From Leptospira bandrabouensis (lineage in GTDB: Bacteria; Spirochaetota; Leptospiria; Leptospirales; Leptospiraceae), in assembly GCF_004770905.1 (NCBI RefSeq), contig NZ_RQHT01000014.1, forward strand, positions 1,917,001 through 1,981,000: a stretch of DNA of 64,000 nt, read 5' to 3'. This document shows, one piece after another, positions 1-8,795 of this stretch. The notes beneath the pieces are model-generated. The model was not told the DNA's origin. It made no database searches and saw only the letters and a list, made by a program, of their open reading frames with translations. A program made the position numbers and the translations under genes. Within the stretch, counting starts at the first letter, position 1. The number at the start of each line of letters is the position of its first letter.

Positions 1-1572
1 TATCGTTCGATCAAATTGGCACACCAAAACTTGGTTCCTGGAAATGTGTATATCAACCAAGGAAATCTAACAGATGCAAGTATGAACCGCTCACCTGTTG
101 CTTATGATAAAAACCCGGTGAGTGAAAGAAACTATTATGCTTCTAACGTAGATCAAACAATGACATTACTTAAGTTAGTTGCTGCTGATGGTAGAGAACT
201 TGGAATGGTAAACTGGTTTGCCGTACATCCTACTAATGTGGGACCAACTAATAAATTGATTGGTGGTGATAATAAGGGGCTTGCATCTTATTTATTTGAG
301 AAATCAAAAGGAGCAAATTACTCGGCAAACCAAACCTTTGTGGCAGCTTTTGCCCAATCGAATGCTGGTGATGTGACACCAAACCTGTGGGGACCTGCTG
401 ATGGTGTGAATGATTATGCACGGCAAAATATCATTGCAGAAAAACAATTTAATAAAGCTCAATCTCTTTATTCCTCGGCTAATACTCCAGTGACTGGCCC
501 TGTGGACTTTCGTCATACCTATGTTAACTTCTCTAATTTGTATATCAGTAGTATAGGAACTACTACTTGTCCTGCGGGAATGGGCGCCTCTTTTTCTGCA
601 GGTAGTGTGGAAGACAACGCTGTGTCTGTTGATTTTTTTGATGAAGGAACCACAGTGGATTCCCTCGATTGGAATACAAATACTGCCGATGCATTTAAAG
701 CCAGTTTCCTTGGCGGATTTCTCGGTGTTTTATGGCCAACTTCTGTCAGCGAAGCCTATAAACTTTGCCATGCAGAAAAACCAGTATTGATTCCTACAGG
801 TGTTGCCAGTTTCGATGGAAATCCGTGGACTCCACCTGTGATTCCTATGCAGATCATTAAAATTGGAAACTTAGCGATCCTTGCCATTCCTGCGGAAGTA
901 TCCACAATGGCAGGCCGAAGGCTTCGTTCTCTTGTAAAAAATGTTTTGGAAAACGAATACACAGTCATTGCTGGGCTTTCCAATTCTTATACTTCGTATC
1001 TCACAACAAGAGAAGAGTATTCTTCGCAACAGTATGAAGGAGCATCCACACAATTTGGACCGAATACTTTGCTTGGATACGAACAAGAATTTGGTAAACT
1101 AGCAAGTGCAATGCGAAATGGTGCAAGTTCACCTGCGGGTCCCACTCCACCAGACCTAACAAATTACCAAGCCACTTTCCAAACGGGAGTTGTATTTGAT
1201 GATGTCCCACTCTTTAAGAGTTTTGGAAATGTTGTGACACAACCGGCAGCCTCCTATAGCAGTGGGGCCACTGTGAATGCAGTATTTTGGGGGGCTCATC
1301 CTAAAAACAATATGCTCATCGGTAGCAGTTTTGTGGATGTGGAAAAACAAAATGGATCTTCTTGGACGGTGGTAGCAAGGGATTACGATCCATCTACAAC
1401 TTACAAGTGGCAAAGGGATGGAATTGCTTATTCCAAAATCAATGTTTCTTGGAAAACATCTTCCTTCCCATCCGGAACTTACCGAATCCGCCATAGAGGC
1501 CATTGGAAATCAGGATGGACAGGTGCCATCTCTTCCTACCAAGGAGTCACAAATCAATTCACCGTGCAGTAA
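1..1572 (+). CDS. Neutral ceramidase, 5' truncated by the window edge
   Basis: Neutral/alkaline ceramidase family, amidases that split ceramide into sphingosine and fatty acid, usually secreted. The frame is open from base 1, entering with YRSIKLAHQN, an internal part of the family; the TTG at 16 is an internal Leu codon and not a start. About 523 residues remain of a family that is commonly near 670. Visible signatures are NWFAVHPTN, the active-site stretch NAGDVTPN (nt 361-387), AILAIPAEVSTMAGRRLR and GLSNSYTSYLTTREEY, followed by the C-terminal beta-sandwich domain. The active-site motif is normally GDVSPN with a catalytic Ser; here the codon at 376-378 is ACA, giving Thr. A hairpin terminator follows the stop. 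The family assignment is firm; activity with the Thr is an open question. Confidence 0.9.
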   Translation, partial: YRSIKLAHQNLVPGNVYINQGNLTDASMNRSPVAYDKNPVSERNYYASNVDQTMTLLKLVAADGRELGMVNWFAVHPTNVGPTNKLIGGDNKGLASYLFEKSKGANYSANQTFVAAFAQSNAGDVTPNLWGPADGVNDYARQNIIAEKQFNKAQSLYSSANTPVTGPVDFRHTYVNFSNLYISSIGTTTCPAGMGASFSAGSVEDNAVSVDFFDEGTTVDSLDWNTNTADAFKASFLGGFLGVLWPTSVSEAYKLCHAEKPVLIPTGVASFDGNPWTPPVIPMQIIKIGNLAILAIPAEVSTMAGRRLRSLVKNVLENEYTVIAGLSNSYTSYLTTREEYSSQQYEGASTQFGPNTLLGYEQEFGKLASAMRNGASSPAGPTPPDLTNYQATFQTGVVFDDVPLFKSFGNVVTQPAASYSSGATVNAVFWGAHPKNNMLIGSSFVDVEKQNGSSWTVVARDYDPSTTYKWQRDGIAYSKINVSWKTSSFPSGTYRIRHRGHWKSGWTGAISSYQGVTNQFTVQ

Positions 1573-1590
1573 AATCTGAACTATCACTCA

Positions 1591-1620
1591 CCTGGCCTTA
1601 AAAAAGGTCAGGTATTTTCT
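1591..1620 (+). terminator. Rho-independent terminator after the ceramidase gene
   Basis: A nine-base stem CCTGGCCTT / AAGGTCAGG (one G-T wobble) closes over a four-base A loop at 1591-1612 and is followed by TATTTTCTTT. It begins 19 bases after the ceramidase stop and separates that gene from the TetR gene at 1666. Confidence 0.7.
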
Positions 1621-1665
1621 TTGCAACGGGATTGACTAGGGATGATTTTCTAGAAGGCTCGTAGT

Positions 1666-2325
1666 ATGGATAAATTGGTAGACGCATCCTTATCCCCTGA
1701 CCTTGCTTCCCGGCCTTTTAAATTCACTAGCAAACAAGGTAGAAATAGACGTACGCGACTTTTGACCATAGCTTTGGAATTTCTTCGGGAGAAATCTCCA
1801 GAAGAGATTAGTTTTGCTGATATCTGTAAAGAAGCCAATATTCCCAGGCCTTCGGCTTACCATTTTTTCCCAAACGTAGAAGCGATCTTTCATGGAATCA
1901 GATTGTTACATTCAGAAAGTTTGATTGAAAAATCACTTTTGTTAAAGCGGGAAACGTTTGTTAGTTGGGAAAAGTATATTGAACGTTCTATCGATGTAGC
2001 AGTGGAAGTGACAAATAAGGAAATTGCTTTCCCAAGATTGATTTATGGTTATAGGATGAGTAATCCAGAAATGCGCCAAGTGGGCCAAGAGTTAGATGCT
2101 AAACTTGCGAACTTAGCCAAACTCGGACTGATGGACCGATTTGAATTACCTCTCTTAGAACAAGCCGATCAAATCTTTGGAGTTGCCTTTTCGATCGCCG
2201 ATTCTCTTTTAAAACATTCTTACAGGACCTACGGGGACTTCACACCTTGGATGGTGGGGGAAACCAAAAGAGCAACAATTTCTTATTTAAAAAACTATCT
2301 GCCTGAAGTTTGCAAACCGAAATAG
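1666..2325 (+). CDS. TetR family transcriptional regulator
   Basis: TetR-type one-component repressor of 219 residues. After a charged N-terminal extension of about 25 residues, the DNA-binding domain covers roughly residues 25-75, with the helix-turn-helix SFADICKEANIPRPSAYHFF and the following EAIFHGI helix. The rest is the all-alpha ligand and dimerisation domain, for which I recognise no specific inducer class. ATG 1666 is the first start after the upstream terminator; the ribosome site is weak. It is convergent with the next TetR gene and has no obvious partner, so its target cannot be named from context. Confidence 0.8.
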   Translation: MDKLVDASLSPDLASRPFKFTSKQGRNRRTRLLTIALEFLREKSPEEISFADICKEANIPRPSAYHFFPNVEAIFHGIRLLHSESLIEKSLLLKRETFVSWEKYIERSIDVAVEVTNKEIAFPRLIYGYRMSNPEMRQVGQELDAKLANLAKLGLMDRFELPLLEQADQIFGVAFSIADSLLKHSYRTYGDFTPWMVGETKRATISYLKNYLPEVCKPK

Positions 2326-2428
2326 AAATTTGCAATTTTTGAATGGAAGGAAAGGTTTCGCATACGTTGAAGAATCGGAATTAGGATTGCAAACAAAGGC
2401 AGATTTTGATCGAAAAAGTTCAAAACTG

Positions 2429-3094
2429 TTATTTGGATTTCATGCCGATAAATGCATACTCGGTCACTGTTTGGATGAATTTTTCCATTTCCTGAATGTC
2501 ATTTTTCATCTGCAAACGACCTTCTAAAAATAACATAGCAATTCCATGAATCATAGCCCAAGAAGCTAAAGTTTTTTCTCTGGTATTTCCTTTTTCTAAA
2601 TGACCTAAGTTTTGTCCCATTCGGATGATTTCATGTAACTGGCGATAGGTTCTCCTGGAAACAGCCAGTAATGTAGGATGAGTTTTTGCATCAACTCCCG
2701 TTCCACCAAACATAATCCTTGCGAACTGTCTGTTAGTCATAATGAATTGGAAGTAGGTCCATCCAAGGGCCCTGTATCTTCCTTTAAAGTCCTGGTCTGT
2801 TTTTTCTAATTCTTTTTGGTAGGTTTCAAAATACCTTTGAAATCCGATTTCAGCGATAGCCGAAAATAGGGCATGTTTGTTTTCGAAATGATGATAACAG
2901 GCAACATGACTGACACCAGCATGTGCAGCCACTTTTCGAAGTGAGATATCTTCCAAAGAAGTATTTTCTAAAAGTTCCACTCCTGCTTGGATGAGGGCCT
3001 CTTTTACATTCACTCCGTTATCTTTGGTAGGGCGACCCACTGCCTTTGTTTTTTTGGGTGAGGATTTTTTTTTAGAAACCGCCATTTCCCCCAT
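2429..3094 (-). CDS. TetR family regulator of the adjacent fatty-acid operon
   Basis: TetR repressor, about 221 residues from the ATG at 3094; a TTG at 3112 and an ATG at 3085 are in frame and possible. A Lys-rich tail (KKKSSPKKTKAVGRPTKDNG) precedes the helix-turn-helix SLRKVAAHAGVSHVACYHHF. The C-terminal half, with GWTYFQFIMTNRQFARIMFG, resembles the WHG-type ligand domain. It is divergent from the dienoyl-CoA reductase and acyl-CoA dehydrogenase genes, and the gap holds two palindromes that are exact reverse complements. This layout suggests an acyl-CoA-responsive or fatty-acid-responsive repressor controlling itself and the operon; the ligand is inference. Confidence 0.82.
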   Translation of the reverse strand: MGEMAVSKKKSSPKKTKAVGRPTKDNGVNVKEALIQAGVELLENTSLEDISLRKVAAHAGVSHVACYHHFENKHALFSAIAEIGFQRYFETYQKELEKTDQDFKGRYRALGWTYFQFIMTNRQFARIMFGGTGVDAKTHPTLLAVSRRTYRQLHEIIRMGQNLGHLEKGNTREKTLASWAMIHGIAMLFLEGRLQMKNDIQEMEKFIQTVTEYAFIGMKSK

Positions 3095-3125
3095 TTTCAC
3101 TTCGACTCTCAAAATGACTAGTGTT

Positions 3126-3142
3126 AATTACCATTGGTAATT
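3126..3142. promoter_or_regulatory. Palindrome, candidate TetR operator 1
   Basis: AATTACC-ATT-GGTAATT, seven-base arms around three bases, lying 31 bases upstream of the divergent TetR ATG. Its 13-base core TTACCATTGGTAA is the exact reverse complement of the second palindrome at 3171-3183. Confidence 0.65.
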
Positions 3143-3170
3143 TTACGACTTGCCTTTGAAACTCTGAATA

Positions 3171-3183
3171 TTACCAATGGTAA
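3171..3183. promoter_or_regulatory. Palindrome, candidate TetR operator 2
   Basis: TTACC-AAT-GGTAA, the reverse complement of the core of the first palindrome, with centres 43 bases apart (about four helical turns). It lies 30 bases before the ATG of the fadH-like gene, where a bound repressor would block that promoter. Confidence 0.65.
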
Positions 3184-3213
3184 ATTAATTCAAACCCAAG
3201 GACTCGAAACCAA

Positions 3214-5211
3214 ATGAATCCAGCTTTTACACCTATCAACATTGGAAATTTCACTCTCCCTAACCGTTTTATTATGGGTTCCATGCACTTAGGTGTGGAA
3301 GGAGAAACAGGCACGGCAGAAAGAATGGCAGCGTTTTACGGTAAACGATTCGAAGGCGGAGTGGGTCTCATTGTTACGGGTGGGATCAGTGTGAATGAGG
3401 AAGGAAAAGGTTCTCGGACATTTTTTAACATCCAAAATCCAGACCATGCCAAAGAGCTAAAACGTATGAATGAACTTCTTTCTGGAAAGGGGACCATGTG
3501 CGCCCAACTTTTCCATGCAGGAAGGTATGCTGCTGATAGGAATTGTGTGGCACCGTCTGCCATTCGTGCACCAATCAATCGTTATGTGCCAAAGGCGCTT
3601 ACAGAAGACCAGTGTTGGAAAACCATCGAAGACTTTGGAGTGGCGGCAAAACTCGCATTTGAATCTGGGTTTGGAGCCGTTGAAATTATGGGGAGCGAAG
3701 GTTATCTATTAAATCAGTTTTTTTCTCCGGTAACCAACCAGAGAGATGATTTTTTTGGGGGAGATGCGAAACGCCGGATGAATTTATCTATAGAAGTCCT
3801 TCGTGCCGTGAAAAAACAACTCCCCGAAGGTTTTCCCGTGATCTTTCGAATGTCAGGGATAGATCTGATTCCTGGAAACCCAACCTTTGAAGAAGTGGTT
3901 CAGTTAGCGAATGTTTTGCGAGATGAAAAGGTTTCTGCTTTGAATATTGGTATCGGTTGGCACGAATCAAGAATTCCAACGATTAGCCAACTGGTTCCTA
4001 GAGGGGCTTGGGTTTCTATTGCCAGTCGCATCAAAGAAAAAACACCAGGGATTCCTATCATTGCATCCAACCGTGTGAATGATCCGATTACCATGCAAAA
4101 GGTTTTTGATGAAAAAAGTGCCGATATCATTTCAATGGCACGACCATTTCTAGCAGATCCATTCATAGTAAAAAAATTCCAAACAGGGATTTCCAATCGA
4201 ATCAACACCTGTGTAGCTTGTAACCAAGCTTGTCTTGATCATGCCTTCCAAGAAAAATTTGTATCTTGTATCGTAAATCCTGAAGCAGTGCATGAATTAG
4301 AATATTCGAAACCAAAAACTAAGGATCCGAAAAAAGTTTTTATTATTGGATCGGGACCTGCTGGGCTGGAAGCCGCACGTGCCAGTGCAAGCCTTGGTCA
4401 TAAAGTTACCTTATATGAAAAAGCAAACCTACTTGGTGGACAGTTTCAACTTGCTTCTCATATTCCTGGTAAGTCAGAGTTTAAAGAAACCATTCGTTAT
4501 TTTTCCAACGAACTTCCAGCTCTTGGTGTTGAGATCAAATTAAATACAGCAGCAACTTTAACATTGTTAGAAAAAGAAAATCCTAATGTGATTATTTTTG
4601 CAAGTGGAGTGAAACCTCGTGAGTTTACATTAAAAGGACTAGAAAATCTTCCATCAGGAAATTATACTGAGTATCTTACTGGTAAATTCAAACCAGGCAA
4701 ACGTGTGGCTGTAATCGGAGGTGGTGGAATTGGTGTGGATGTGGCACATAGATTGACAGAAGAAGGAGACCCAACCCTAAGCTCTTACGATAAAAAATAT
4801 AATATTAGTTCGTTTACCAATGCAGCCGTACAAAAAGAAAAGGCAGATCGGGATGTAGCAGTGTTTCGTAGAAATGGAAAACATGGAGCAGGGCTTGGAC
4901 CTACAACATTTTGGGCACTCAAACAAGAGTTAGAATCTGTGGGAGTTGAATTCTATCATGGACTCACTTATAAAGAAGTCACAAAAGAAGGATTAAAAGT
5001 GGAATTAAAAAATGGAGAAGAATTTTTATATCCTTGTGATTCTCTTGTTTTGTGTGTAGGACAAGAAAAAGAAACATCACTATATGAGGAATTTAAAAAT
5101 AAATATCCGGAGAAACAAGTTGTTGTAATTGGTGGAGCTAAAGATCCACAAAATATAGATGCAAAACGAGCCTTTTTAGAAGGTTTAGAAGCAGCACATA
5201 GCATTCATTAG
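3214..5211 (+). CDS. fadH: 2,4-dienoyl-CoA reductase-like FMN/FAD/4Fe-4S oxidoreductase
   Basis: NADPH-dependent 2,4-dienoyl-CoA reductase type (old-yellow-enzyme family), removing double bonds of unsaturated fatty acids for beta-oxidation. 665 residues, near the 672 of E. coli FadH. The N-terminal TIM barrel carries EIMGSEGYLLNQFFSP and the NQRDDFFGG stretch. The 4Fe-4S cluster ligands Cys333, Cys336, Cys340 and Cys352 have the expected CX2CX3CX11C spacing. Two dinucleotide folds follow: IIGSGPAGLEAARA for FAD and VIGGGGIGVDVAH for NADPH. It is first gene of a two-gene operon with an acyl-CoA dehydrogenase nine bases downstream; an AAGGA lies 11 bases before the ATG. Related NADH:flavin oxidoreductases with other enoate substrates share this layout. 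Confidence 0.85.
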   Translation: MNPAFTPINIGNFTLPNRFIMGSMHLGVEGETGTAERMAAFYGKRFEGGVGLIVTGGISVNEEGKGSRTFFNIQNPDHAKELKRMNELLSGKGTMCAQLFHAGRYAADRNCVAPSAIRAPINRYVPKALTEDQCWKTIEDFGVAAKLAFESGFGAVEIMGSEGYLLNQFFSPVTNQRDDFFGGDAKRRMNLSIEVLRAVKKQLPEGFPVIFRMSGIDLIPGNPTFEEVVQLANVLRDEKVSALNIGIGWHESRIPTISQLVPRGAWVSIASRIKEKTPGIPIIASNRVNDPITMQKVFDEKSADIISMARPFLADPFIVKKFQTGISNRINTCVACNQACLDHAFQEKFVSCIVNPEAVHELEYSKPKTKDPKKVFIIGSGPAGLEAARASASLGHKVTLYEKANLLGGQFQLASHIPGKSEFKETIRYFSNELPALGVEIKLNTAATLTLLEKENPNVIIFASGVKPREFTLKGLENLPSGNYTEYLTGKFKPGKRVAVIGGGGIGVDVAHRLTEEGDPTLSSYDKKYNISSFTNAAVQKEKADRDVAVFRRNGKHGAGLGPTTFWALKQELESVGVEFYHGLTYKEVTKEGLKVELKNGEEFLYPCDSLVLCVGQEKETSLYEEFKNKYPEKQVVVIGGAKDPQNIDAKRAFLEGLEAAHSIH

Positions 5212-5220
5212 GAGAAAAAC

Positions 5221-6969
5221 ATGATCGCAAATAACTATTTTTCAGAAGACGAAGATTTACAGGTAATTTATAACCAACTTCTTGATTGGGAATCCATCAT
5301 CAAAGAAACCGAAGGGGTAGAATTTTTTGATCACCAAACATTTGTAAAAACAAAAAACCCTCGCTATGAAATGGCTCCTTCTACAAAAGAAGAAGCACTC
5401 GAATTATATACATCCAGTTTAGAGGCGATGGGCGATTTTTTTGGGAATGATGTTTCGCAAAAATCTAAAATCATGGATCGCAATGAATTAAAATACGCCA
5501 ATGGAAAAGTAATTTTCCCAAAAGAAACTATAGAGATTTATGAAAAATTTCGTAACACGGGACTTATGGCGTATTCTCTTTCCAGAGAGGCTGGTGGTCT
5601 TGCATTCCCTGCCACTGTAGGCGCACTGTATGCTATGCTTATGGCTCGTGCTGATGTTGCTTTTTGTATGACCACCACCTTACTCAATTTAGCACAGATT
5701 GTGGACCGATTTGGAACTCCTGAACAAGTGGAAACCTATGCAACAAAGGCTGCCACAGGTGAATGTCTGTTTGCCATGTCACTGACAGAACCTGATTTCG
5801 GATCAGATCTAAATAATGTACGAACTGTCGCAATCAAACAAGAGGATGGAAGTTACCGTTTAACTGGAACTAAACGATTTATTTCTCAAGGATGTGGTTT
5901 GGGTGATCATCCAGCTCTCCTGCTAACGTTGGCTCGAACAGGAAAAGCAGAGGGTGGAGCGAGAGGACTTTCTGTATTCATAGTCAAAAGTGAAGATGTA
6001 TTTGTTGCAGGAATCGAAAAGAAAATGGGAATTCATGCCTCTCCTACTTGCGAAATTGTTTATGACAATACATACGGGGAAATATTAGGGGAGGAAGGGC
6101 TAGGCCTAACTCGTTATACAGCGGGGATGACAAACTTTATGCGTCTTGTGAGTGCTTCCGGTGGATGTGGCGGTGGAGCGGCTGCTTATTTTGAATGTGT
6201 GAAGTATGCAAACGAAAGAAAACAATTCGGAAAACCCATTGGTGAAATCCCTGCAGTGGCAGAGATGATTCATAAAATTAAACGAGAAACAAATGCCATG
6301 CGACTTCTCACTTTAGAAACAGCTCGTGTCATTGATATGTACCAACATCACCAAATCCGTATGGAAAAATCGGGTAAGGAAGACAGAGAAATCAGAAAAG
6401 ATGAAAAGGTAAAATTTTGGTCTACACTTGCTTCTACTCTCACTCCCATGGCAAAGTATTATAGTTCAGAAGAAGGACATAAATGTACAAATTTAGCAGT
6501 ACAGGTGTTTGGTGGTGCTGGTTACACGGAAGATTACGATATTTCTCGTATGTTCAGAGATTCCCGTATCAATACCATTTATGAAGGTACGAGCCAAATT
6601 CATGTTCGCATTGCCACAGGTGCCATTCTTGCAGGTATGGCGGGAGACGGAAACTTTCGTAAGTATCTTAACTCTTTGAAAGCAGAAATTCCATCACCTT
6701 CATCTTTTTTATTAGAACAAGAAAGAGTTTTAGAAGAGTCCATTCGTGTGATGCGAAACATACAAGAGGAAGTTCGTAAGGAAACTGTGGCAGAAAACTT
6801 AATGATCCAAATGACTCGTTATATTTGCAGTTTGTTATACGAAAAATCAATTACCAAAATCAATGATTCTAAAGTTAAAGAAACTTGGGAAAAAGACTGC
6901 CGGGCTTATGTCATTGATAGCGCGGCAATCGCCCAATCTTCATTGTACCGAATTCAAAATTATGGATAA
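5221..6969 (+). CDS. Acyl-CoA dehydrogenase
   Basis: FAD-dependent acyl-CoA dehydrogenase, 582 residues, catalysing alpha,beta-dehydrogenation of acyl-CoA as the first step of beta-oxidation. Seen: the flavin-binding stretch CLFAMSLTEPDFGSDLNNVR, the substrate loop TGTKRFISQG, QVFGGAGYTEDYDISRMFRDSR, and NTIYEGTSQIH, in which Glu455 occupies the position of the catalytic base of the long-chain-like subgroup. About 100 extra C-terminal residues extend beyond the usual 380-400-residue domain, as in the long FadE-like enzymes. The SD AGGAG sits just upstream of ATG 5221 and only nine bases separate it from fadH, so the two are co-transcribed and probably under the divergent TetR. Confidence 0.9.
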   Translation: MIANNYFSEDEDLQVIYNQLLDWESIIKETEGVEFFDHQTFVKTKNPRYEMAPSTKEEALELYTSSLEAMGDFFGNDVSQKSKIMDRNELKYANGKVIFPKETIEIYEKFRNTGLMAYSLSREAGGLAFPATVGALYAMLMARADVAFCMTTTLLNLAQIVDRFGTPEQVETYATKAATGECLFAMSLTEPDFGSDLNNVRTVAIKQEDGSYRLTGTKRFISQGCGLGDHPALLLTLARTGKAEGGARGLSVFIVKSEDVFVAGIEKKMGIHASPTCEIVYDNTYGEILGEEGLGLTRYTAGMTNFMRLVSASGGCGGGAAAYFECVKYANERKQFGKPIGEIPAVAEMIHKIKRETNAMRLLTLETARVIDMYQHHQIRMEKSGKEDREIRKDEKVKFWSTLASTLTPMAKYYSSEEGHKCTNLAVQVFGGAGYTEDYDISRMFRDSRINTIYEGTSQIHVRIATGAILAGMAGDGNFRKYLNSLKAEIPSPSSFLLEQERVLEESIRVMRNIQEEVRKETVAENLMIQMTRYICSLLYEKSITKINDSKVKETWEKDCRAYVIDSAAIAQSSLYRIQNYG

Positions 6970-6988
6970 ATCGATTAAATAAACTTTG

Positions 6989-8149
6989 TCACTTAGCGGT
7001 TGTTATGATTTTTTCAATTACGTCCAAAATTCTTTGGATGGAGGTTGGATCTCCATAACCACCCGCAGTGGTAACGATTACCATATCTAAGCTGGGGATG
7101 GAGAAAATGAGTTGGCCACCATTTCCTAGTGCCAGGGACCAAGGAATTTTTTTCTCCCAATAAATTGTTTCTCCGAGCCACCATTGGTACCCATAACCAA
7201 GAGACTTCCCATCTTTTCTGAATATTTTTACCTCTGAATCGATATGGAATTTAAGTGATTCATTTAACCATTGTTTTGAGACAATTTGTTTCCCTTTCCA
7301 GTTACCATGGTTTAAAACCAATCTTCCTAACTTTAACATATCCCTAGGTCTTAATCGAAGCCCTGCATGGGGAAGGGCTCTACCATTTGTATCTTCCACC
7401 CATTCAAAGTTTTGAATTTCTAAGGGATCAAATAACCATTCTTTCGCCAATTCTTTTAATGATTTGTTGGTTTTTACAATTAGAATATCAGAAAGAACTG
7501 ATGTTCCCCCTCCGTTGTAATTAAATTTAGTTCCTGGTGAGTTTATTATTTTTCTGTCAAAAACAAAACCTGGTATGTCCTTTTTCCAAAGGAGTCGTGT
7601 TTCATCACTAAATATAAATCCATACCTCCATTCTTCCCAATTTAGTCCACTACTCATTGTTAATAGGTGTTTCCAAGTAATTTTTTGTTTGGAATCATCC
7701 ACTGCAACAGGTAATGCAGGGTAAAAAGAAAGAGTATCGACTCCATCGAGAATTTTTTTATCAATAGCAATCCCAAAAAGTAAAGAAACTACCGATTTAC
7801 TAACTGACCTAACATCGTGTAAGGTATTAGTGTCAAATTTTGTTTCTCCATCAAATGGGAATCTAAGTCCGTAACGTTTGTTAAATGGATGGTCTTCTCT
7901 GGTATTGTAAATTTCTGTTATTAGTTTCCCGTGTCTTTCCACAAGAAAGGAATGGAATTCGCTTTCATCGGAACTAATTTCTCTTACTATTTGGCAAAAC
8001 TTTTTATCATCAAATTCAGATTCGGTCGAATTCGAAATTTCCCAGTCGGAAATTACAATTGGTTTACCACAGTTTTCCTTGTCAGTTGGTTCTGAATGGA
8101 TCGGAAGGAATGTTAAAGAAAAAAGGAAAAATGCTACGTTGATTAAAAT
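6989..8149 (-). CDS. Secreted beta-lactamase-family serine hydrolase; start codon problematic
   Basis: Serine beta-lactamase-like (class C / esterase / DD-peptidase) hydrolase. SVSK in DVRSVSKSVVSLLFG is the SxxK nucleophile motif, YNG in FNYNGGGTSVLS takes the place of YxN, and GNGGQLIFSIPSLDMVIV marks the C-terminal strand. The first conventional start is GTG at 7942 (317 residues), but the frame continues open upstream without a stop to about 8181 and there encodes a good signal peptide (KKILINVAFFLFSLTFLP). That upstream part has no ATG, GTG or TTG in frame; the 5' end given here is an ATT codon at 8149. A run of seven T (8151-8157) lies exactly there, and one base fewer would join a TTG start in the neighbouring frame. 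It may be frameshifted, phase-variable, or carry a sequencing error. Confidence 0.7.
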   Translation of the reverse strand: MLINVAFFLFSLTFLPIHSEPTDKENCGKPIVISDWEISNSTESEFDDKKFCQIVREISSDESEFHSFLVERHGKLITEIYNTREDHPFNKRYGLRFPFDGETKFDTNTLHDVRSVSKSVVSLLFGIAIDKKILDGVDTLSFYPALPVAVDDSKQKITWKHLLTMSSGLNWEEWRYGFIFSDETRLLWKKDIPGFVFDRKIINSPGTKFNYNGGGTSVLSDILIVKTNKSLKELAKEWLFDPLEIQNFEWVEDTNGRALPHAGLRLRPRDMLKLGRLVLNHGNWKGKQIVSKQWLNESLKFHIDSEVKIFRKDGKSLGYGYQWWLGETIYWEKKIPWSLALGNGGQLIFSIPSLDMVIVTTAGGYGDPTSIQRILDVIEKIITTAK

Positions 8150-8320
8150 CTTTTTTTGGCTCGAAGTTTGTACCCAAGGTTTTTACTTCCGAAAGGATAA
8201 GCGAACCTAAATCATAGGAAAATCAAAAAATAGAATGAATATAAAAAATTTCCAAAGATAAAAAAAGGAAGGTCTTGACTCGAGGTAAAAAATGTTCAAG
8301 AATTAACCAGAGGTTTTTCT

Positions 8321-8659
8321 ATGAAAAAAATTCTAACCATCCTAATTAGTTTTGGTTTCACTGCCATTGCATCCCTATCGGCTCACGATCATGATGGTCG
8401 TGGAAGGAATGCAATGGCAGGGGATCATTTCAAAAAAATGGACACCAACGGCGACAACAAAGTTTCTAAGGAAGAATGGCAAAAATTCCATGATGGTTTT
8501 TTCACCGAACTTGACAAAGACGCTGACGGATCTGTGACTCTCGATGAGATGAGATCTTCGCGAATGGAAAAACGGGAAGAGAAAAAAGAAGAAATGAATG
8601 AAAAAGCCAAAGAGGCAAAATCAAAGAAAAACGATAAAAAGAAAAAATTTTCCGAATAA
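8321..8659 (+). CDS. Secreted EF-hand calcium-binding protein
   Basis: Small exported protein of 112 residues with two EF-hands. Residues 1-20 are a signal peptide ending near SLSA. EF-hand loop 1 is DTNGDNKVSKEE and loop 2 is DKDADGSVTLDE; both have Asp or Asn at the first, third and fifth loop positions and Glu at position 12, so both should bind calcium. The last 35 residues are almost entirely Lys, Glu and charged helix. AGAGG precedes ATG 8321. It stands alone between the serine hydrolase and a GC-rich repeat; function beyond calcium binding is not visible. Confidence 0.85.
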   Translation: MKKILTILISFGFTAIASLSAHDHDGRGRNAMAGDHFKKMDTNGDNKVSKEEWQKFHDGFFTELDKDADGSVTLDEMRSSRMEKREEKKEEMNEKAKEAKSKKNDKKKKFSE

Positions 8660-8663
8660 CAAC

Positions 8664-8790
8664 CGTTTGGATTGGGGCGCCTCGCATTGGATCGATACCA
8701 AAAAATCCAACGAGGGCTCGACCGGGCTCTCCGCTCCAATCTTTCGTTTGCCACGAAAGGATTTCCACTACGATCCCTGGCGCTAGGGTT
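8664..8790. repeat. GC-rich intergenic repeat-like element with hairpins
   Basis: A segment clearly richer in G+C than its surroundings, starting five bases after the EF-hand stop. It contains CTTTCGT-TTGCC-ACGAAAG (8741-8759) and a short CCCTG-GCGC-TAGGG hairpin followed by TTTT (8775-8792) that could end the upstream transcript. The wording of the segment (GGGCTCTCCGCTCC, ATCCCTGGCGC) resembles dispersed intergenic elements I remember from Leptospira genomes. I cannot count copies from one window, so the repeat call is inference. Confidence 0.45.
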
Positions 8791-8795
8791 TTCCT

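Noticed and set aside
2330..2527. 65-codon frame between the two TetR genes
   Set aside because: It overlaps the minus-strand TetR and shows no protein-like features.
8664..8790. tRNA or rRNA fragment as source of the GC-rich segment
   Set aside because: No cloverleaf arms, T-loop or conserved rRNA motif could be found.
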